Shown: positions 22,210 through 31,584, counted from the stretch's first letter. The stretch is DNA of 64,000 bases from Pseudomonas xionganensis (GCF_009763245.1 NZ_WKJZ01000002.1:1-64000), one strand, 5' to 3'. Notes: generated from the sequence alone by a model not told the origin. Program-made: numbers and translations.

Positions 22210-22680
22210 ATGAAAGGCGACAAGAAAGTCATCCAGCATCTGAACAAGATCCTCGGTAACGAGCTGGTCGCGATCAACCAGTACTTTCTGCACGCGCGCA
22301 TGTACGAGGACTGGGGCCTGAAGAAGCTTGGCGAGCACGAGTACCACGAGTCCATCGACGAGATGAAGCATGCCGACAAGCTGATCAAGCGCATTCTCTT
22401 TCTCGAAGGCCTGCCCAATCTGCAGGATCTGGGCAAGATCCTGATCGGTGAAAACACCCAGGAAATGCTCGAATGCGACCTGAAAATCGAGCACAAGGCC
22501 CACATTGACCTCAAGGAAGCCATCGCCTACTGCGAGAGCATTGGCGACTACGCCAGCCGCGATCTGCTGGAAGAGATTCTCTGCTCCGAGGAAGACCATA
22601 TCGACTGGCTGGAAACCCAGCTCGGCCTGATCGACAAGGTTGGCCTGCAGAACTATCTGCAGTCGCAGATGGACGAGTAA
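22210..22680 (+). CDS. bfr: Bacterioferritin
   Basis: 156 residues of the 24-mer heme ferritin. It oxidises Fe2+ and stores it as a ferric mineral. Ferroxidase ligands E18 ([12 protein letters not shown]), E51 and H54 are visible, and M52 in DEMKHAD is the heme-bridging methionine; later ligands lie in LKIEHKA and [10 protein letters not shown]. By memory it is closest to the BfrB type, the Bfd partner in P. aeruginosa. The upstream 200 bp contain an AT-rich TTCTTATTCTTATTACTTT stretch but no clear operator. Confidence 0.96.
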   Translation: MKGDKKVIQHLNKILGNELVAINQYFLHARMYEDWGLKKLGEHEYHESIDEMKHADKLIKRILFLEGLPNLQDLGKILIGENTQEMLECDLKIEHKAHIDLKEAIAYCESIGDYASRDLLEEILCSEEDHIDWLETQLGLIDKVGLQNYLQSQMDE

Positions 22681-22699
22681 GCGCCAAGCCCTGCGCTAT

Positions 22700-22736
22700 A
22701 AACAACAAACCCCGCACTTGGCGGGGTTTGTTGTTT
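22700..22736. terminator. Bidirectional terminator between bfr and grxD
   Basis: A perfect 16-bp stem (22700-22715 with 22721-22736) around a 5-nt ACTTG loop. A-rich left and T-rich right arms let it terminate both convergent genes. Confidence 0.92.
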
Positions 22737-22748
22737 GGGGCAGACGAC

Positions 22749-23075
22749 TTAAGCGTCGGTTTTCTGCACCGCGTTCTTGATCAGGGTCTGCAGCTCACCC
22801 TTCTCGAACATTTCCACCAGGATATCGCTGCCGCCGACCAGCTCACCGCCGACCCACAGCTGGGGGAAGGTCGGCCAGTTGGCGTACTTGGGCAGGTTGG
22901 CGCGGATTTCCGGATTTTGCAGGATGTCCACGTAGGCAAATTTCTCACCACAGGCCATGACCACCTGGGCAGCCTTGGAGGAAAAGCCGCACTGCGGAGC
23001 GTTCGGCGAGCCTTTCATGTACAGCAGAACGGTGTTGTTGGCGATCTGCTCTTTGATGGTTTCGATGATATCCAT
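22749..23075 (-). CDS. grxD: Monothiol glutaredoxin Grx4 type
   Basis: 108 residues. The CGFS active site has its cysteine at C29 (PQCGFSSKAA), followed by the glutathione-binding WPTFPQLWVGGELVGGSDI. CGFS glutaredoxins bind and deliver [2Fe-2S] clusters rather than reduce disulfides. The location next to bfd/bfr fits an iron and Fe-S role and matches PAO1 order. Confidence 0.96.
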   Translation of the reverse strand: MDIIETIKEQIANNTVLLYMKGSPNAPQCGFSSKAAQVVMACGEKFAYVDILQNPEIRANLPKYANWPTFPQLWVGGELVGGSDILVEMFEKGELQTLIKNAVQKTDA

Positions 23076-23135
23076 TGGGCACCTCAGGGCTTAACTTCCC
23101 GACTCACGGGTCGGCACGGTGGCGGCATTGTAACC

Positions 23136-23160
23136 AAAAGCCGAGCGTAATGCTCGGCCT
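23136..23160 (-). terminator. Terminator of the molybdopterin oxidoreductase gene
   Basis: GCCGAGC (23140-23146) pairs with GCTCGGC (23152-23158); on the minus strand it is followed by TTTTGGTT, upstream of grxD. Confidence 0.7.
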
Positions 23161-23196
23161 TGCCGGCCACTTTCCCTAGCCCCCGAAATCAGCAGC

Positions 23197-25305
23197 TCAG
23201 GCCGCCTCGACCTGCACCGGTACACCATTAAGCGCCGCATTACCGGACAGGCTGTCGAGCTGCCGCTCATCGGTCAGGTCATTGGCGCTGGCACCCGGCT
23301 GCTCACTGGCAATCCCCATCTGCACCCCAGGTCGGGCGTGACCCCAACCGTGGGGCAGGCTGACCACCCCGGGCATCATCTCGTCACTGGCCGCCACCTC
23401 TACCTCAATGTTGCCGACCCGCGAACGCACCCGCACCGACTGACCATCGACCAGGCCACGCTGGGCCAGATCCTGCGGATGCATCAGCAACTGGTGGCGC
23501 GGCTTGCCTTTGACCAGGCGGTGATAGTTATGCATCCAGGAGTTGTTGCTGCGTACATGGCGACGACCGATCAGCAGCAGCTCGTCGGCACCGGGCAAAG
23601 GCTGCGCGGCAAAACGCGACAGGTCACCCAGCAGCAGGGCCGGCGCGGCCTGTACCTGCTTGTCAGCGGTTTTCAGGCGCCCTGCCAGATTCGGCAGCAG
23701 CGGCCCCAGATCGATGCCATGGGGCTGATCCCTTAGCGCCGCCAGGGACAACTTGTGCGCGGATTGATCGCCATAGGGGCCGAAGCGCAGCCCCATGTCG
23801 ATCATCTGCTCGGGGGCCATGGTCGCTTTCAGCTCCACCCCGGTCCTGGCAGCAAAGGCCTTGGCCAGGCCGACGAAGATCTCCCAGTCATGCAAGGCGC
23901 CGACTGGCTTGGCCAGCACGGCCTCGTTGAAACGGGTGACATTGCGCACGGCAAAGACATTGAAGGTGGTGTCGTAGTGATCGTGCTCAAGCGCCGCAGT
24001 GGGGGGCAGGATCAGGTCGGCGTAGCGGGTGGTTTCATTGATATAGAAGTCCACCGAAACCATGAATTCCAGGCCGTCGAGCGCCTGCTCCAGCTGGCGG
24101 CCATTGGGCGTGGACAGCACCGGGTTACCGGCCACCGTCACCAGCGCCCGCACCTGTCCCTCGCCCGCCGTCAGCATTTCCTCGGCCAGGGCCGATACCG
24201 GCAACTCGCCACCATATTCCGGCAAACCGGAAACCCGGCTCTGCCAGCGATTGAAATGCCCACCGGAGGTGGACGCCACCAGATCCACCGCAGGGGTGGT
24301 GCAGAGCACGCCGCCGACCCGATCCAGATTGCCGGTTACCAGATTGATCAGCTGCACCAGCCACTGGCACAGGGTGCCGAAAGCCTGGGTGGATACGCCC
24401 ATGCGCCCGTAGCACACCGCCTTGTCGGCGGCGGCGAAATCCCGGGCCAGCTGACGGATCTGCTCAGCCGGCACACCGCAGCGCGCGCTCATGGCCTCGG
24501 CGGTAAAGCCGGCAATGGCCTGGCGTACCTGATCCAGGCCGGCGACCGGCAGATGACTGGCGCGCCCCAGATGTTCCTCGAACAGGGTATTGAGCAGACC
24601 AAACAGCAGCGCCGCATCCTGCCCCGGACGAACAAATAGATGCTGGTCGGCAATGGCGGCGGTTTCACTGCGGCGCGGGTCCACCACCACCAGCTTGCCG
24701 CCGCGTTTCTGGATGGCTTTCAGGCGTTTCTCCACATCCGGCACGGTCATGATGCTGCCGTTGGAAGCCAGCGGGTTGCCGCCGAAGATCAGCATAAAGT
24801 CGGTGTGGTCGATATCGGGGATCGGAATCAGCAGGCCATGGCCATACATCAGGTGGCTGGTCAGGTGGTGAGGCAACTGGTCCACCGAGGTGGCGGAATA
24901 GCGATTGCGGGTTTTCAGCAGGCCAAGGAAGTAGTTGCTGTGGGTCATCAGCCCGTAGTTGTGCACGCTGGGGTTGCCCTGGTAGACCGCCACGGCATTC
25001 TGTCCGTGAGCCACCTGGATCGCACTCAGGCGCTCGGCCACCAGGTCGAAAGCTTCGTCCCAGGCAATAGCCTGCCACTGGCTGCCGATACGGCGCATGG
25101 GCTGGCGAATACGGTCGGGATCGTTCTGGATATCCTGCAGGGCCACCGCCTTGGGGCAGATATGGCCGCGGCTGAAACTGTCCTGGGCATCGCCCTTGAT
25201 CGAGCGGATCTGCACACTGCCATCGGGCTGGCTTTCAGTTTCGATGGCGAGGCCGCAAATGGCTTCGCACAGATGGCACGCACGGTAATGGAGGGACTTG
25301 GTCAT
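23197..25305 (-). CDS. Molybdopterin oxidoreductase (DMSO reductase superfamily)
   Basis: 702 residues, catalytic-subunit type with an N-terminal [4Fe-4S] motif C10-x2-C13-x3-C17...C50, then the bis-MGD-binding fold (YQGNPSVHNYGL, MLIFGGNPLASNGS, VDPRRSETAAIAD) and a C-terminal molydopterin-dinucleotide domain with VSLPHGWGHARPG. No Tat signal, so cytoplasmic. It resembles the formate dehydrogenase/assimilatory nitrate reductase-like orphan enzymes of Pseudomonas; no electron-transfer subunit or chaperone is next to it, so the substrate is not known. The ATG at 25305 is 15 residues or fewer from the first cysteine, as expected. Confidence 0.88.
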   Translation of the reverse strand: MTKSLHYRACHLCEAICGLAIETESQPDGSVQIRSIKGDAQDSFSRGHICPKAVALQDIQNDPDRIRQPMRRIGSQWQAIAWDEAFDLVAERLSAIQVAHGQNAVAVYQGNPSVHNYGLMTHSNYFLGLLKTRNRYSATSVDQLPHHLTSHLMYGHGLLIPIPDIDHTDFMLIFGGNPLASNGSIMTVPDVEKRLKAIQKRGGKLVVVDPRRSETAAIADQHLFVRPGQDAALLFGLLNTLFEEHLGRASHLPVAGLDQVRQAIAGFTAEAMSARCGVPAEQIRQLARDFAAADKAVCYGRMGVSTQAFGTLCQWLVQLINLVTGNLDRVGGVLCTTPAVDLVASTSGGHFNRWQSRVSGLPEYGGELPVSALAEEMLTAGEGQVRALVTVAGNPVLSTPNGRQLEQALDGLEFMVSVDFYINETTRYADLILPPTAALEHDHYDTTFNVFAVRNVTRFNEAVLAKPVGALHDWEIFVGLAKAFAARTGVELKATMAPEQMIDMGLRFGPYGDQSAHKLSLAALRDQPHGIDLGPLLPNLAGRLKTADKQVQAAPALLLGDLSRFAAQPLPGADELLLIGRRHVRSNNSWMHNYHRLVKGKPRHQLLMHPQDLAQRGLVDGQSVRVRSRVGNIEVEVAASDEMMPGVVSLPHGWGHARPGVQMGIASEQPGASANDLTDERQLDSLSGNAALNGVPVQVEAA

Positions 25306-25446
25306 GGCCTGGCCTCTTGTTCTGATCCGAGACGACCGGTCGGGTCGTGAGAGCTGAACTATGGCGCCAGATAGGGAGGGATACCAGTTGGCTTTGTCTT
25401 ATGAATCGGCAGGCATCATGCCCGCCGATTCATTGCAGCGCGGACC

Positions 25447-25878
25447 TTAACGGATCGCAGTGACGACACCTTTGTTGCCGGTCACTTTGACGTTGACGGT
25501 CTTGTATACGAAGTAGTCCTGCACGTTGACTTCGTAACGCGGGGCGACGATCACGTCGGCACCCGAAGCCTTGACGGCTTTGTAAGCAGCTGCGGATTTG
25601 GCGGAAGCCACCGGATCCAGACCCAGGGCAAAACCACCTTCACCACCACCGTAAGTCACGCCATCGGCGAACTGGGTATCACCACCCAGCTTGAACACAT
25701 TGAACAGGATGTTCACCGAAGACTCACCAGTAATGGTTTCGCCGACTTTCACGTCCGCCTTCAGGCCAGTGTCAACGGTGCCATTGAGCGGCATGGTCGG
25801 CTGGCTGATGTTCTGGCTGGCACAGCCAGTCAGCAGGGCGAAAGCGGAAATAGCGGCGATAGATGCAAGATGTTTCAT
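25447..25878 (-). CDS. Small lipoprotein of unknown function
   Basis: 143 residues beginning MKHLASIAAISAFALLTGCASQ; LTGC is a lipobox, so the mature protein starts at the cysteine (about residue 19) and is membrane-anchored. The rest is soluble, with a glycine-rich FADGVTYGGGEGGFALG and a pattern suggesting a small alpha/beta domain (SGADVIVAPRYEVNVQDYF). The longer frame from 25980 is rejected because ACGGAGTTTCAT gives a ribosome site just before ATG 25878. I do not recognise the family with confidence. A perfect palindrome lies about 107 bp upstream. Confidence 0.85.
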   Translation of the reverse strand: MKHLASIAAISAFALLTGCASQNISQPTMPLNGTVDTGLKADVKVGETITGESSVNILFNVFKLGGDTQFADGVTYGGGEGGFALGLDPVASAKSAAAYKAVKASGADVIVAPRYEVNVQDYFVYKTVNVKVTGNKGVVTAIR

Positions 25879-25984
25879 ATGAAACTCCGTTTCATAACAT
25901 TCCATGGAAGCCCCATTGCGGGGCAATGCATTGCCTCGAAAAGGCGCGGGCATCCTAAGTGGCGGATAGGTGGGCTTCAACCGC

Positions 25985-26006
25985 AGATGTCATTTTTATG
26001 ACATCT
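25985..26006. promoter_or_regulatory. Perfect palindrome, candidate operator
   Basis: AGATGTCAT (25985-25993) and ATGACATCT (25998-26006) are exact reverse complements around TTTT. It lies between the divergent lipoprotein gene (start 25878) and argF (start 26209). With a T-only loop and no adjacent gene end, an operator is more likely than a terminator. No known regulator consensus was matched. Confidence 0.5.
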
Positions 26007-26208
26007 CTCACAGAGATATAGGCCAAGGCTTACAAAGCCCCGGAGACTGGTGTAACCGCGAGCGGTTTGCGCCTGCTCGTCATTTCCTTATAAGATCGCG
26101 CCTTCCCCGTTTCGTCGCATGGTGCGGCCCCAAGCCGTAGGTTCCGCCGTTTTCATTATTCAGTCTGGCCCTTGAACCTGCGCCTCTGCTGTCAAAAGGT
26201 AGTTAACG

Positions 26209-27129
26209 ATGAGCGCAAGACACTTTCTCTCGCTGATGGATTGCACACCGGATGAGCTGGTGGGCCTGATCCGACGCGGCATGGAGCTGAAGGACTTGCG
26301 CAACCGCGGCGTGCTGTTCGAGCCGCTGAAAAACCGCGTGCTGGGCATGATCTTCGAGAAGGCTTCGACCCGTACCCGCCTGTCCTTCGAGGCCGGCATG
26401 ATCCAGCTCGGCGGCCAGGCCATCTTTCTCTCGCCGCGCGACACCCAGCTGGGCCGTGGCGAGCCGATCGGCGATGCCGCCATCGTCATGTCGCGCATGC
26501 TCGATGCGGTGATGATCCGCACCTTTGCCCACAGCACCCTGACCGAGTTCGCCGCCAACTCGCGGGTGCCGGTGATCAATGGCCTGTCCGATGACCTGCA
26601 CCCCTGTCAGTTGCTCGCCGATATGCAGACCTATCAGGAGCTGCGCGGCAGCATCAAGGGCAAGACCGTGGTCTGGGTGGGCGACGGCAACAATATGTGC
26701 AATTCCTATATAGAAGCGGCCATGCAGTTCGACTTCCAGCTGCGCGTGGCCTGCCCCGAGGGTTATGAACCCAGCGCCGCCCTGCTGGCCCAGGCCGGCG
26801 AGCGTGTACAGATCCTGCGTGATCCGCGTGAGGCAGTGAAGGGTGCTAACCTGGTCACTACCGATGTCTGGGCTTCCATGGGCCAGGAAGACGAAGCGGC
26901 CGAGCGGCTCAAGCGCTTCCAGCCCTATCAGGTCAACCGCGCCCTGCTCGATGCCGCCGCCGAGGATGTGCTGTTTCTGCACTGCCTGCCGGCTCACCGC
27001 GGCGAGGAAATCAGTGAGGACCTGCTCGACGATCCACGTTCGGCGGCCTGGGATCAGGCAGAAAACCGTCTGCATGCGCAGAAGGCCCTGCTCGAGTTTC
27101 TCGTAGAACCGGCGTACCACCACGCATGA
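26209..27129 (+). CDS. argF: Ornithine carbamoyltransferase
   Basis: 306 residues. It makes citrulline from ornithine and carbamoyl phosphate in arginine synthesis. The carbamoyl-phosphate motif STRTR (residues about 53-57), the HPCQ motif ([13 protein letters not shown]) and the ornithine-binding HCLP ([12 protein letters not shown]) are intact. Length and the anabolic-type N-terminus distinguish it from the longer catabolic ArcB. The stop overlaps the start of the ABC ATPase gene by 4 bp. Confidence 0.97.
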   Translation: MSARHFLSLMDCTPDELVGLIRRGMELKDLRNRGVLFEPLKNRVLGMIFEKASTRTRLSFEAGMIQLGGQAIFLSPRDTQLGRGEPIGDAAIVMSRMLDAVMIRTFAHSTLTEFAANSRVPVINGLSDDLHPCQLLADMQTYQELRGSIKGKTVVWVGDGNNMCNSYIEAAMQFDFQLRVACPEGYEPSAALLAQAGERVQILRDPREAVKGANLVTTDVWASMGQEDEAAERLKRFQPYQVNRALLDAAAEDVLFLHCLPAHRGEEISEDLLDDPRSAAWDQAENRLHAQKALLEFLVEPAYHHA

Positions 27130-28235
27130 GCCAGCCCCTGCTGCTGAACCTGCGCAACCTCAGTTGCGGCTTCAATGACCATCGCGTGGTGCAGAACCTC
27201 AATCTGCACCTCAATGCCGGCGATATTGGCTGCCTGCTTGGCCCCTCGGGCTGCGGCAAGACCACCACCCTGCGCGCCATCGCCGGTTTCGAGCCGGTGC
27301 TGGAAGGTGAGATCCAGCTGGCCGATCAGGTCATCTCCAAGGCCGGCTTTACCCTGGCCCCGGAGAAACGCCGGATTGGCATGGTCTTTCAGGACTACGC
27401 CCTGTTCCCACACCTGAGCGTGGCGGAAAACGTCGGCTTCGGTATTCGCAAGCAGGCCAACTGCGAACGCATCACCCAGGAGCTGCTGGAGCTGGTCAAG
27501 CTCGGCCACCTGGGCAAGCGCTACCCCCATGAACTGTCCGGCGGCCAGCAACAGCGCGTGGCCCTGGCCCGGGCTCTGGCTACGGAGCCGCAGCTGCTGC
27601 TGCTTGATGAACCCTTCTCCAACCTCGATGGCGAACTGCGTCGGCGCCTCAGCCATGAGGTTCGCGATATTCTCAAGGCCCGCGGCACCAGCGCCATTCT
27701 GGTCACCCATGACCAGGAAGAGGCCTTCGCCGTCAGTGACCATGTGGGGGTGTTCAACCATGGTCGCTTGGAACAGTGGGATACCCCGTTCAATCTCTAT
27801 CACGAGCCACTGACCCCTTTCGTCGCCAGTTTTATTGGCCAGGGCTACTTTATCCGCGGCCAGCTGCTCAGCGCCGACTCGGTACAAACCGAACTGGGCC
27901 TGATCCGCGGCAATCGCGCCTACACCTGGCCAGTTGGCAGCGCGGTGGACGTCTTGCTGCGCCCGGACGATATCGTCTACGCCCCGGACAGCCCGCAGAA
28001 GGCGCAGATCGTCGGCAAGACCTTCCTCGGCGCCGCCACCCTGTATCGCCTGCAGTTGCCCACCGGCAGCCAGCTGGAATCGATTTTCCCCAGCCACGCC
28101 GACCACCTGCCCGGCGAGCAGGTGGGCATCCGCGTGGCCGCCGATCACCTGGTGATGTTTCCCGCCCCGGGCAGCATCGCCGCCCAGGTCAATCTGGGCG
28201 AATCCGGGGTACGTCGCTATAGCAGCGACGACTGA
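27126..28235 (+). CDS. Fe3+-type ABC transporter ATP-binding protein
   Basis: 369 residues: an ABC ATPase domain (about 1-235) and a C-terminal TOBE-type regulatory domain. Walker [12 protein letters not shown]-loop [12 protein letters not shown], signature LSGGQQQR, Walker [13 protein letters not shown] and switch [11 protein letters not shown] are complete. It most resembles FbpC/HitC ATPases of ferric-ion importers. No permease or binding protein is adjacent, so it must work with partners elsewhere. Its translational coupling to argF is conserved in Pseudomonas as I recall. Confidence 0.9.
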   Translation: MSQPLLLNLRNLSCGFNDHRVVQNLNLHLNAGDIGCLLGPSGCGKTTTLRAIAGFEPVLEGEIQLADQVISKAGFTLAPEKRRIGMVFQDYALFPHLSVAENVGFGIRKQANCERITQELLELVKLGHLGKRYPHELSGGQQQRVALARALATEPQLLLLDEPFSNLDGELRRRLSHEVRDILKARGTSAILVTHDQEEAFAVSDHVGVFNHGRLEQWDTPFNLYHEPLTPFVASFIGQGYFIRGQLLSADSVQTELGLIRGNRAYTWPVGSAVDVLLRPDDIVYAPDSPQKAQIVGKTFLGAATLYRLQLPTGSQLESIFPSHADHLPGEQVGIRVAADHLVMFPAPGSIAAQVNLGESGVRRYSSDD

Positions 28236-28244
28236 ATAGCATCA

Positions 28245-28268
28245 GCGCCCCGGGCAAGCCCGGGCGCC
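28245..28268. terminator. GC-rich hairpin between convergent genes
   Basis: GCGCCCCGGGC pairs with GCCCGGGCGC (one bulged C) in the 35-bp gap between the ABC ATPase and the convergent PhzF-family gene. No T-run, so it may be a weak or Rho-assisted terminator. Confidence 0.45.
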
Positions 28269-28270
28269 CC

Positions 28271-29077
28271 TCATGCCGGTGGCAAATTCAGTCGACCGCT
28301 GGCCACCAGCACCGCTTGCCCGGCGATCTTTACCCGCTCACCCTCCAACCGGCAGTGCAACTCCCCCCCGCGAGCTGAACACTGGAAGGCGCTCAGCTCA
28401 GGCTTACCCAGACGCTCGGCCCAATAGGGCACCAGCATGCAGTGGGTCGAACCGGTGACCGGGTCCTCGTTGATGCCGATGGACGGGGCGAAGTAGCGCG
28501 AAACGAAGTCATGCCGCTCGCCCGGCGCCGTGATCAGCACGCCCAGACCAGGCAGCGAGGCCAATGCCGGCAGATTGGGCTGATAGGCGCGTACCTCTGC
28601 CTCGCTGTCCAGCACCACCATCAGTTCCTGCACGCCATCCAGCCCCGGCAGCACGCGCACCTCGGTCACCGCCCGGCCCATGGCCTGCTCGACCGCCGCC
28701 TGCAGCTCGCAGGGCTGGGTCAGGCGCTGGGGAAAATCCAGCACCAGCAACGAACCCTCACGGCTGACCCGCAGCGCCCCTGACAGGCAGGTAAACTCCA
28801 GCACCTGCGCGCGCTCGCCATAGCACTCCAGCAGCACATGGGCGCTGGCCAGGGTGGCGTGGCCACAGAGCGGCACCTCGGCCGTCGGGGTAAACCAGCG
28901 GATATGCCAAACCGCCCCTTCCTTCACCACAAAGGCGGTTTCCGCCAGGTTGTGTTCGGCTGCAATCTGCTGCATCAGGGCATCATCGAGCCAGGCATCC
29001 AGGCGATAGACCATGGCCGGATTACCGGTAAAGGGTCGACTGGCAAAGGCATCGACCTGATGGAACTCAAGCTGCAT
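28271..29077 (-). CDS. PhzF-family isomerase/epimerase
   Basis: 268 residues with the twin-barrel PhzF signature: FHQVDAFASRPFTGNPAMV at the start, the catalytic glutamate in HNLAETAFV, PLCGHATLAS, and the C-terminal-half motif NEDPVTGSTHC. Family members isomerise small metabolites without cofactor; only true PhzF acts in phenazine synthesis and no phz genes are nearby, so the substrate is unknown. ATG 29077 has GGAG 10 bp upstream; the extension to 29209 is discarded. Confidence 0.9.
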   Translation of the reverse strand: MQLEFHQVDAFASRPFTGNPAMVYRLDAWLDDALMQQIAAEHNLAETAFVVKEGAVWHIRWFTPTAEVPLCGHATLASAHVLLECYGERAQVLEFTCLSGALRVSREGSLLVLDFPQRLTQPCELQAAVEQAMGRAVTEVRVLPGLDGVQELMVVLDSEAEVRAYQPNLPALASLPGLGVLITAPGERHDFVSRYFAPSIGINEDPVTGSTHCMLVPYWAERLGKPELSAFQCSARGGELHCRLEGERVKIAGQAVLVASGRLNLPPA

Positions 29078-29273
29078 AGGGGCAAATCTCCTTGTTCGGT
29101 TTTGCCAAAGCATGCCGCGCCAGCCGAGAACATGCCCGCTACAGACACGCCCTATTACAGCCGTACAGCCGTGCACCCTGGCAAGGCAGCGCGATCTGCC
29201 ACGGTGCATAAAGTTATCGCCAAATCGTCTTACAAAACCTATAAGCCAAACAAAATCAGCTACTTGTGATTCT

Positions 29274-29289
29274 TGGCACGGGGCCTGCT
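29274..29289 (+). promoter_or_regulatory. Sigma-54-type promoter candidate for the porin gene
   Basis: TGGCACGGGGCCTGCT has GG and GC dinucleotides 10 bp apart as in the -24/-12 consensus, with one mismatch in the TTGC block. It points toward the porin about 185 bp downstream. The 395-bp gap 29078-29472 contains no gene; besides this site I see only an AT-rich tract near 29210-29270. Confidence 0.45.
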
Positions 29290-29472
29290 AAGGCTCACCC
29301 CGGTCAGCACAACGGCGTGTCTGCCACACATCCGACAACGACGTCACCGCACCCCGCTCTCATTGAGCCCCGGGCGCCGTGACGTTTTTTTGCGTTTTCA
29401 GGATCTGTTGCCGTTGTGATGCCGCTCGTGCGAGGCGGCAGCAGCCCCTATGGCCTATTAGGAATGACCACT

Positions 29473-30702
29473 ATGCGCATGATGAAACTGATCCTGCTGT
29501 CGCTCGCCGTTGCCAGCGCCACCTTCAGCCACGCCGCCCTTGCCGAGGAGGCCTTCAGCAAGCTGTTCAGCGAAGGCAAGCCGATCCTCGATGCGCGCTA
29601 CCGCTATGAGCATGTCGACCAGGACAACGCCCTGAACAATGCCAACGCCCAGACCCTGCGCACCCGCATCGGCTTCCAGAGCGGCAAGTGGTATGGCCTG
29701 TCCGTCCTGATCGAGGCGGACAATGTCAGCCGCATCGGCGATGCTAGCTACAACAGCACCCGCAATGGCCAGGGCGATTACTCGGTGGTGGCCGACCCGG
29801 ACGGCAGCGAGATCAACCAGGCCCTGCTGCGCTACGACCACCAGTACGGCAGCGCCGTGCTCGGCCGCCAGCGCATCAACCTGGATAACCAGCGCTTTAT
29901 CGGCGGCGTGGCCTGGCGGCAGAACGAGCAGACCTACGACGGCGCCCTGCTGCAGCTCAAACCCCTCACCGGGCTGACCCTGAGCTACGCCTATATCGAC
30001 AACATCAACAGCATCTTCGGCCCCGGCGACAACCGCTTCGACACCGCCGCCAACCCGGCCAATATCGAAGGCCACAGCCACCTGTTGAACGTGCAGTACG
30101 TGCTGATGCCGGAGCTGACCGCCACCGCCTACCAGTACCGCCTGGGCCTGGACAAGCTCACCGGCGGCAGCCAGTCGAGCAAGACCACCGGCCTGCGCCT
30201 CAATGGCGCCGTGGCCGGGGTCAGCTATGCCCTGGAATACGCCAAGCAGAGTGAGTACGCGAACAACCCGCTGGATCTGGACAGCGACTACTACCTGATG
30301 GAGCTGGGCTACAGCCTCAAGGGCGTGGCGCTCAAGGCCGGCTACGAAGTGCTGGGCGGCGACAGCGGCCCGGGCAACCGCGCCTTCCAGACCCCGCTGG
30401 CGACCAAGCACGCCTTCCAGGGCTGGGCCGATATCTTCCTGCTGACCCCGGCGGACGGCATCAAGGACAGCTACCTGAGCGCCAGCCTGCCCGTACTGGG
30501 CGGCACCCTGGTGGGCATGTACCACGACTACCGCGCCGAACAGGGCAGCAGCCATTACGGCAGCGAATACAACCTCTCCTATGCCCGGCCAATCCCAGGG
30601 GTCAAGGGCCTGGTAGGGCTGGTCAAGGCGGCGCGCTATGACGCCGACGACTTTGCCGTGGACACCGACAAGCTGTGGCTGCAGGTGCAATACAGCTACT
30701 GA
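29473..30702 (+). CDS. Outer-membrane porin of the alginate-export-like beta-barrel type
   Basis: 409 residues with a clear signal peptide (MRMMKLILLSLAVASATFSH, cleavage near ALA-EE). The mature part is a run of alternating amphipathic strands (ILDARYRYEHVDQ, TLRTRIGFQSGKWYGL, LLRYDHQYGSAVLGRQRI) and ends in an aromatic residue (LWLQVQYSY), the usual barrel-assembly signal. It resembles the Alginate_exp/OprD-like porins rather than trimeric OmpF; the solute is unknown. AGGA at 29459-29462 supports ATG 29473; ATGs at 29464 and 29416 are alternatives. A GC-rich hairpin follows. Confidence 0.85.
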   Translation: MRMMKLILLSLAVASATFSHAALAEEAFSKLFSEGKPILDARYRYEHVDQDNALNNANAQTLRTRIGFQSGKWYGLSVLIEADNVSRIGDASYNSTRNGQGDYSVVADPDGSEINQALLRYDHQYGSAVLGRQRINLDNQRFIGGVAWRQNEQTYDGALLQLKPLTGLTLSYAYIDNINSIFGPGDNRFDTAANPANIEGHSHLLNVQYVLMPELTATAYQYRLGLDKLTGGSQSSKTTGLRLNGAVAGVSYALEYAKQSEYANNPLDLDSDYYLMELGYSLKGVALKAGYEVLGGDSGPGNRAFQTPLATKHAFQGWADIFLLTPADGIKDSYLSASLPVLGGTLVGMYHDYRAEQGSSHYGSEYNLSYARPIPGVKGLVGLVKAARYDADDFAVDTDKLWLQVQYSY

Positions 30703-30717
30703 TCCCAGCCACTGGCA

Positions 30718-30746
30718 AAGGGCGCGCGGCTTGTCCGCGCGCCCTT
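30718..30746 (+). terminator. Perfect 12-bp hairpin between porin and PilJ-domain gene
   Basis: AAGGGCGCGCGG pairs exactly with CCGCGCGCCCTT around CTTGT. It directly precedes the ribosome site (GGAG, 30747-30750) of the next gene. Without a T-run it may instead partially attenuate or protect the upstream mRNA. Confidence 0.55.
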
Positions 30747-30756
30747 GGAGAAGCCC

Positions 30757-31545
30757 ATGAAAATCCGTCTTATCGCCCCACTGCTGGTGCTATTGGCCAC
30801 CTGCCTGCAAGCCCAACCGGCCGGGGCCGTGATCAGCGCCGCCGAGGCCATGAACCTGTCCGGCATGCAGCGCATGCTCAGCCAGCGTATCGCCAAGAGC
30901 TACCTGATGCTTGGTGCCGAAGTACGCCCCGAACAGGCCGGCCAGCAACTCGATCAGAGCATCGCCAAGTTCGAGAGCAACTACCTGGCCCTCAGTGAGT
31001 ACGCACCCACGGCAGAGATCCGCACCGCCCTGGAGCAAGCCGGCGCCACCTGGCAGCAGTACCGCGAACAGGTCTTGACCCACCCGGACAAGGCCGGCGC
31101 CCTGCAGGTCCTGGATCTGAGTGATCAATTGCTGAGTCAGAGTGAGCAGGTGGTGCAGTTGCTGGAGCAGCACAGCGGCGGGCACAGCGCCGTGCTGGTC
31201 AATCGAAGCGGCCGTCAGCGCATGCTCAGTCAGCGTATCGCCAAGCTCTATCTGGCCATCAGCTGGCGCTTGCCGGTCGATAACCTGCAAGGGCAGTTCG
31301 AGCAGGCTGTCAGTGAGTTCGAGTTGGCCTTGGCCGAATTGCAACAGGCCCGGCAAAACACCCCGAGCATCAGCAAGGGCCTGCAACAGGCCGAGGCCCA
31401 GTGGCGCTTTACCCGCGCCGGTTTCAACCTGGCCAGCGACTCGCGCTATGTACCCACGGTGATCGCCACCACCACCGAGACCCTGCTGTGGCAGATGCAC
31501 GAGCTGACCAATCAGTATGAAGGGGTGATGCTGGCGGGGAACTGA
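30757..31545 (+). CDS. Periplasmic protein with two PilJ/NarX-type sensor motifs
   Basis: 262 residues with a signal peptide (KIRLIAPLLVLLATCLQAQP, cleavage near AGA). Two halves, each opening with a near-identical helix: SGMQRMLSQRIAKSY at about residue 31 and SGRQRMLSQRIAKLY at about 152. This is the hallmark of the PilJ/NarX N-terminal domain, which in NarX binds nitrate. No membrane helix or output domain follows, so the protein is a free periplasmic double-sensor module. It sits after the porin, possibly co-transcribed. GGAG six bases before ATG 30757 fixes the start. Confidence 0.85.
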   Translation: MKIRLIAPLLVLLATCLQAQPAGAVISAAEAMNLSGMQRMLSQRIAKSYLMLGAEVRPEQAGQQLDQSIAKFESNYLALSEYAPTAEIRTALEQAGATWQQYREQVLTHPDKAGALQVLDLSDQLLSQSEQVVQLLEQHSGGHSAVLVNRSGRQRMLSQRIAKLYLAISWRLPVDNLQGQFEQAVSEFELALAELQQARQNTPSISKGLQQAEAQWRFTRAGFNLASDSRYVPTVIATTTETLLWQMHELTNQYEGVMLAGN

Positions 31546-31562
31546 AACCTGCCCTCTCCCTA

Positions 31563-31584
31563 CCCCTCTCCCGGAGGGAGAGGG
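31563..31584. repeat. Short hairpin repeat, family CCCTCTCCC
   Basis: CCCTCTCCC/GGGAGAGGG hairpin in the 58 bp between the convergent PilJ-domain gene and glpK. Similar to the hairpin at 9503-9545. Probably a shared terminator or REP-like unit. Confidence 0.5.

Noticed and set aside
28271..29077. Phenazine biosynthesis
   Set aside because: The PhzF-family protein stands alone; no phzA-G genes are nearby, and most family members have other roles.
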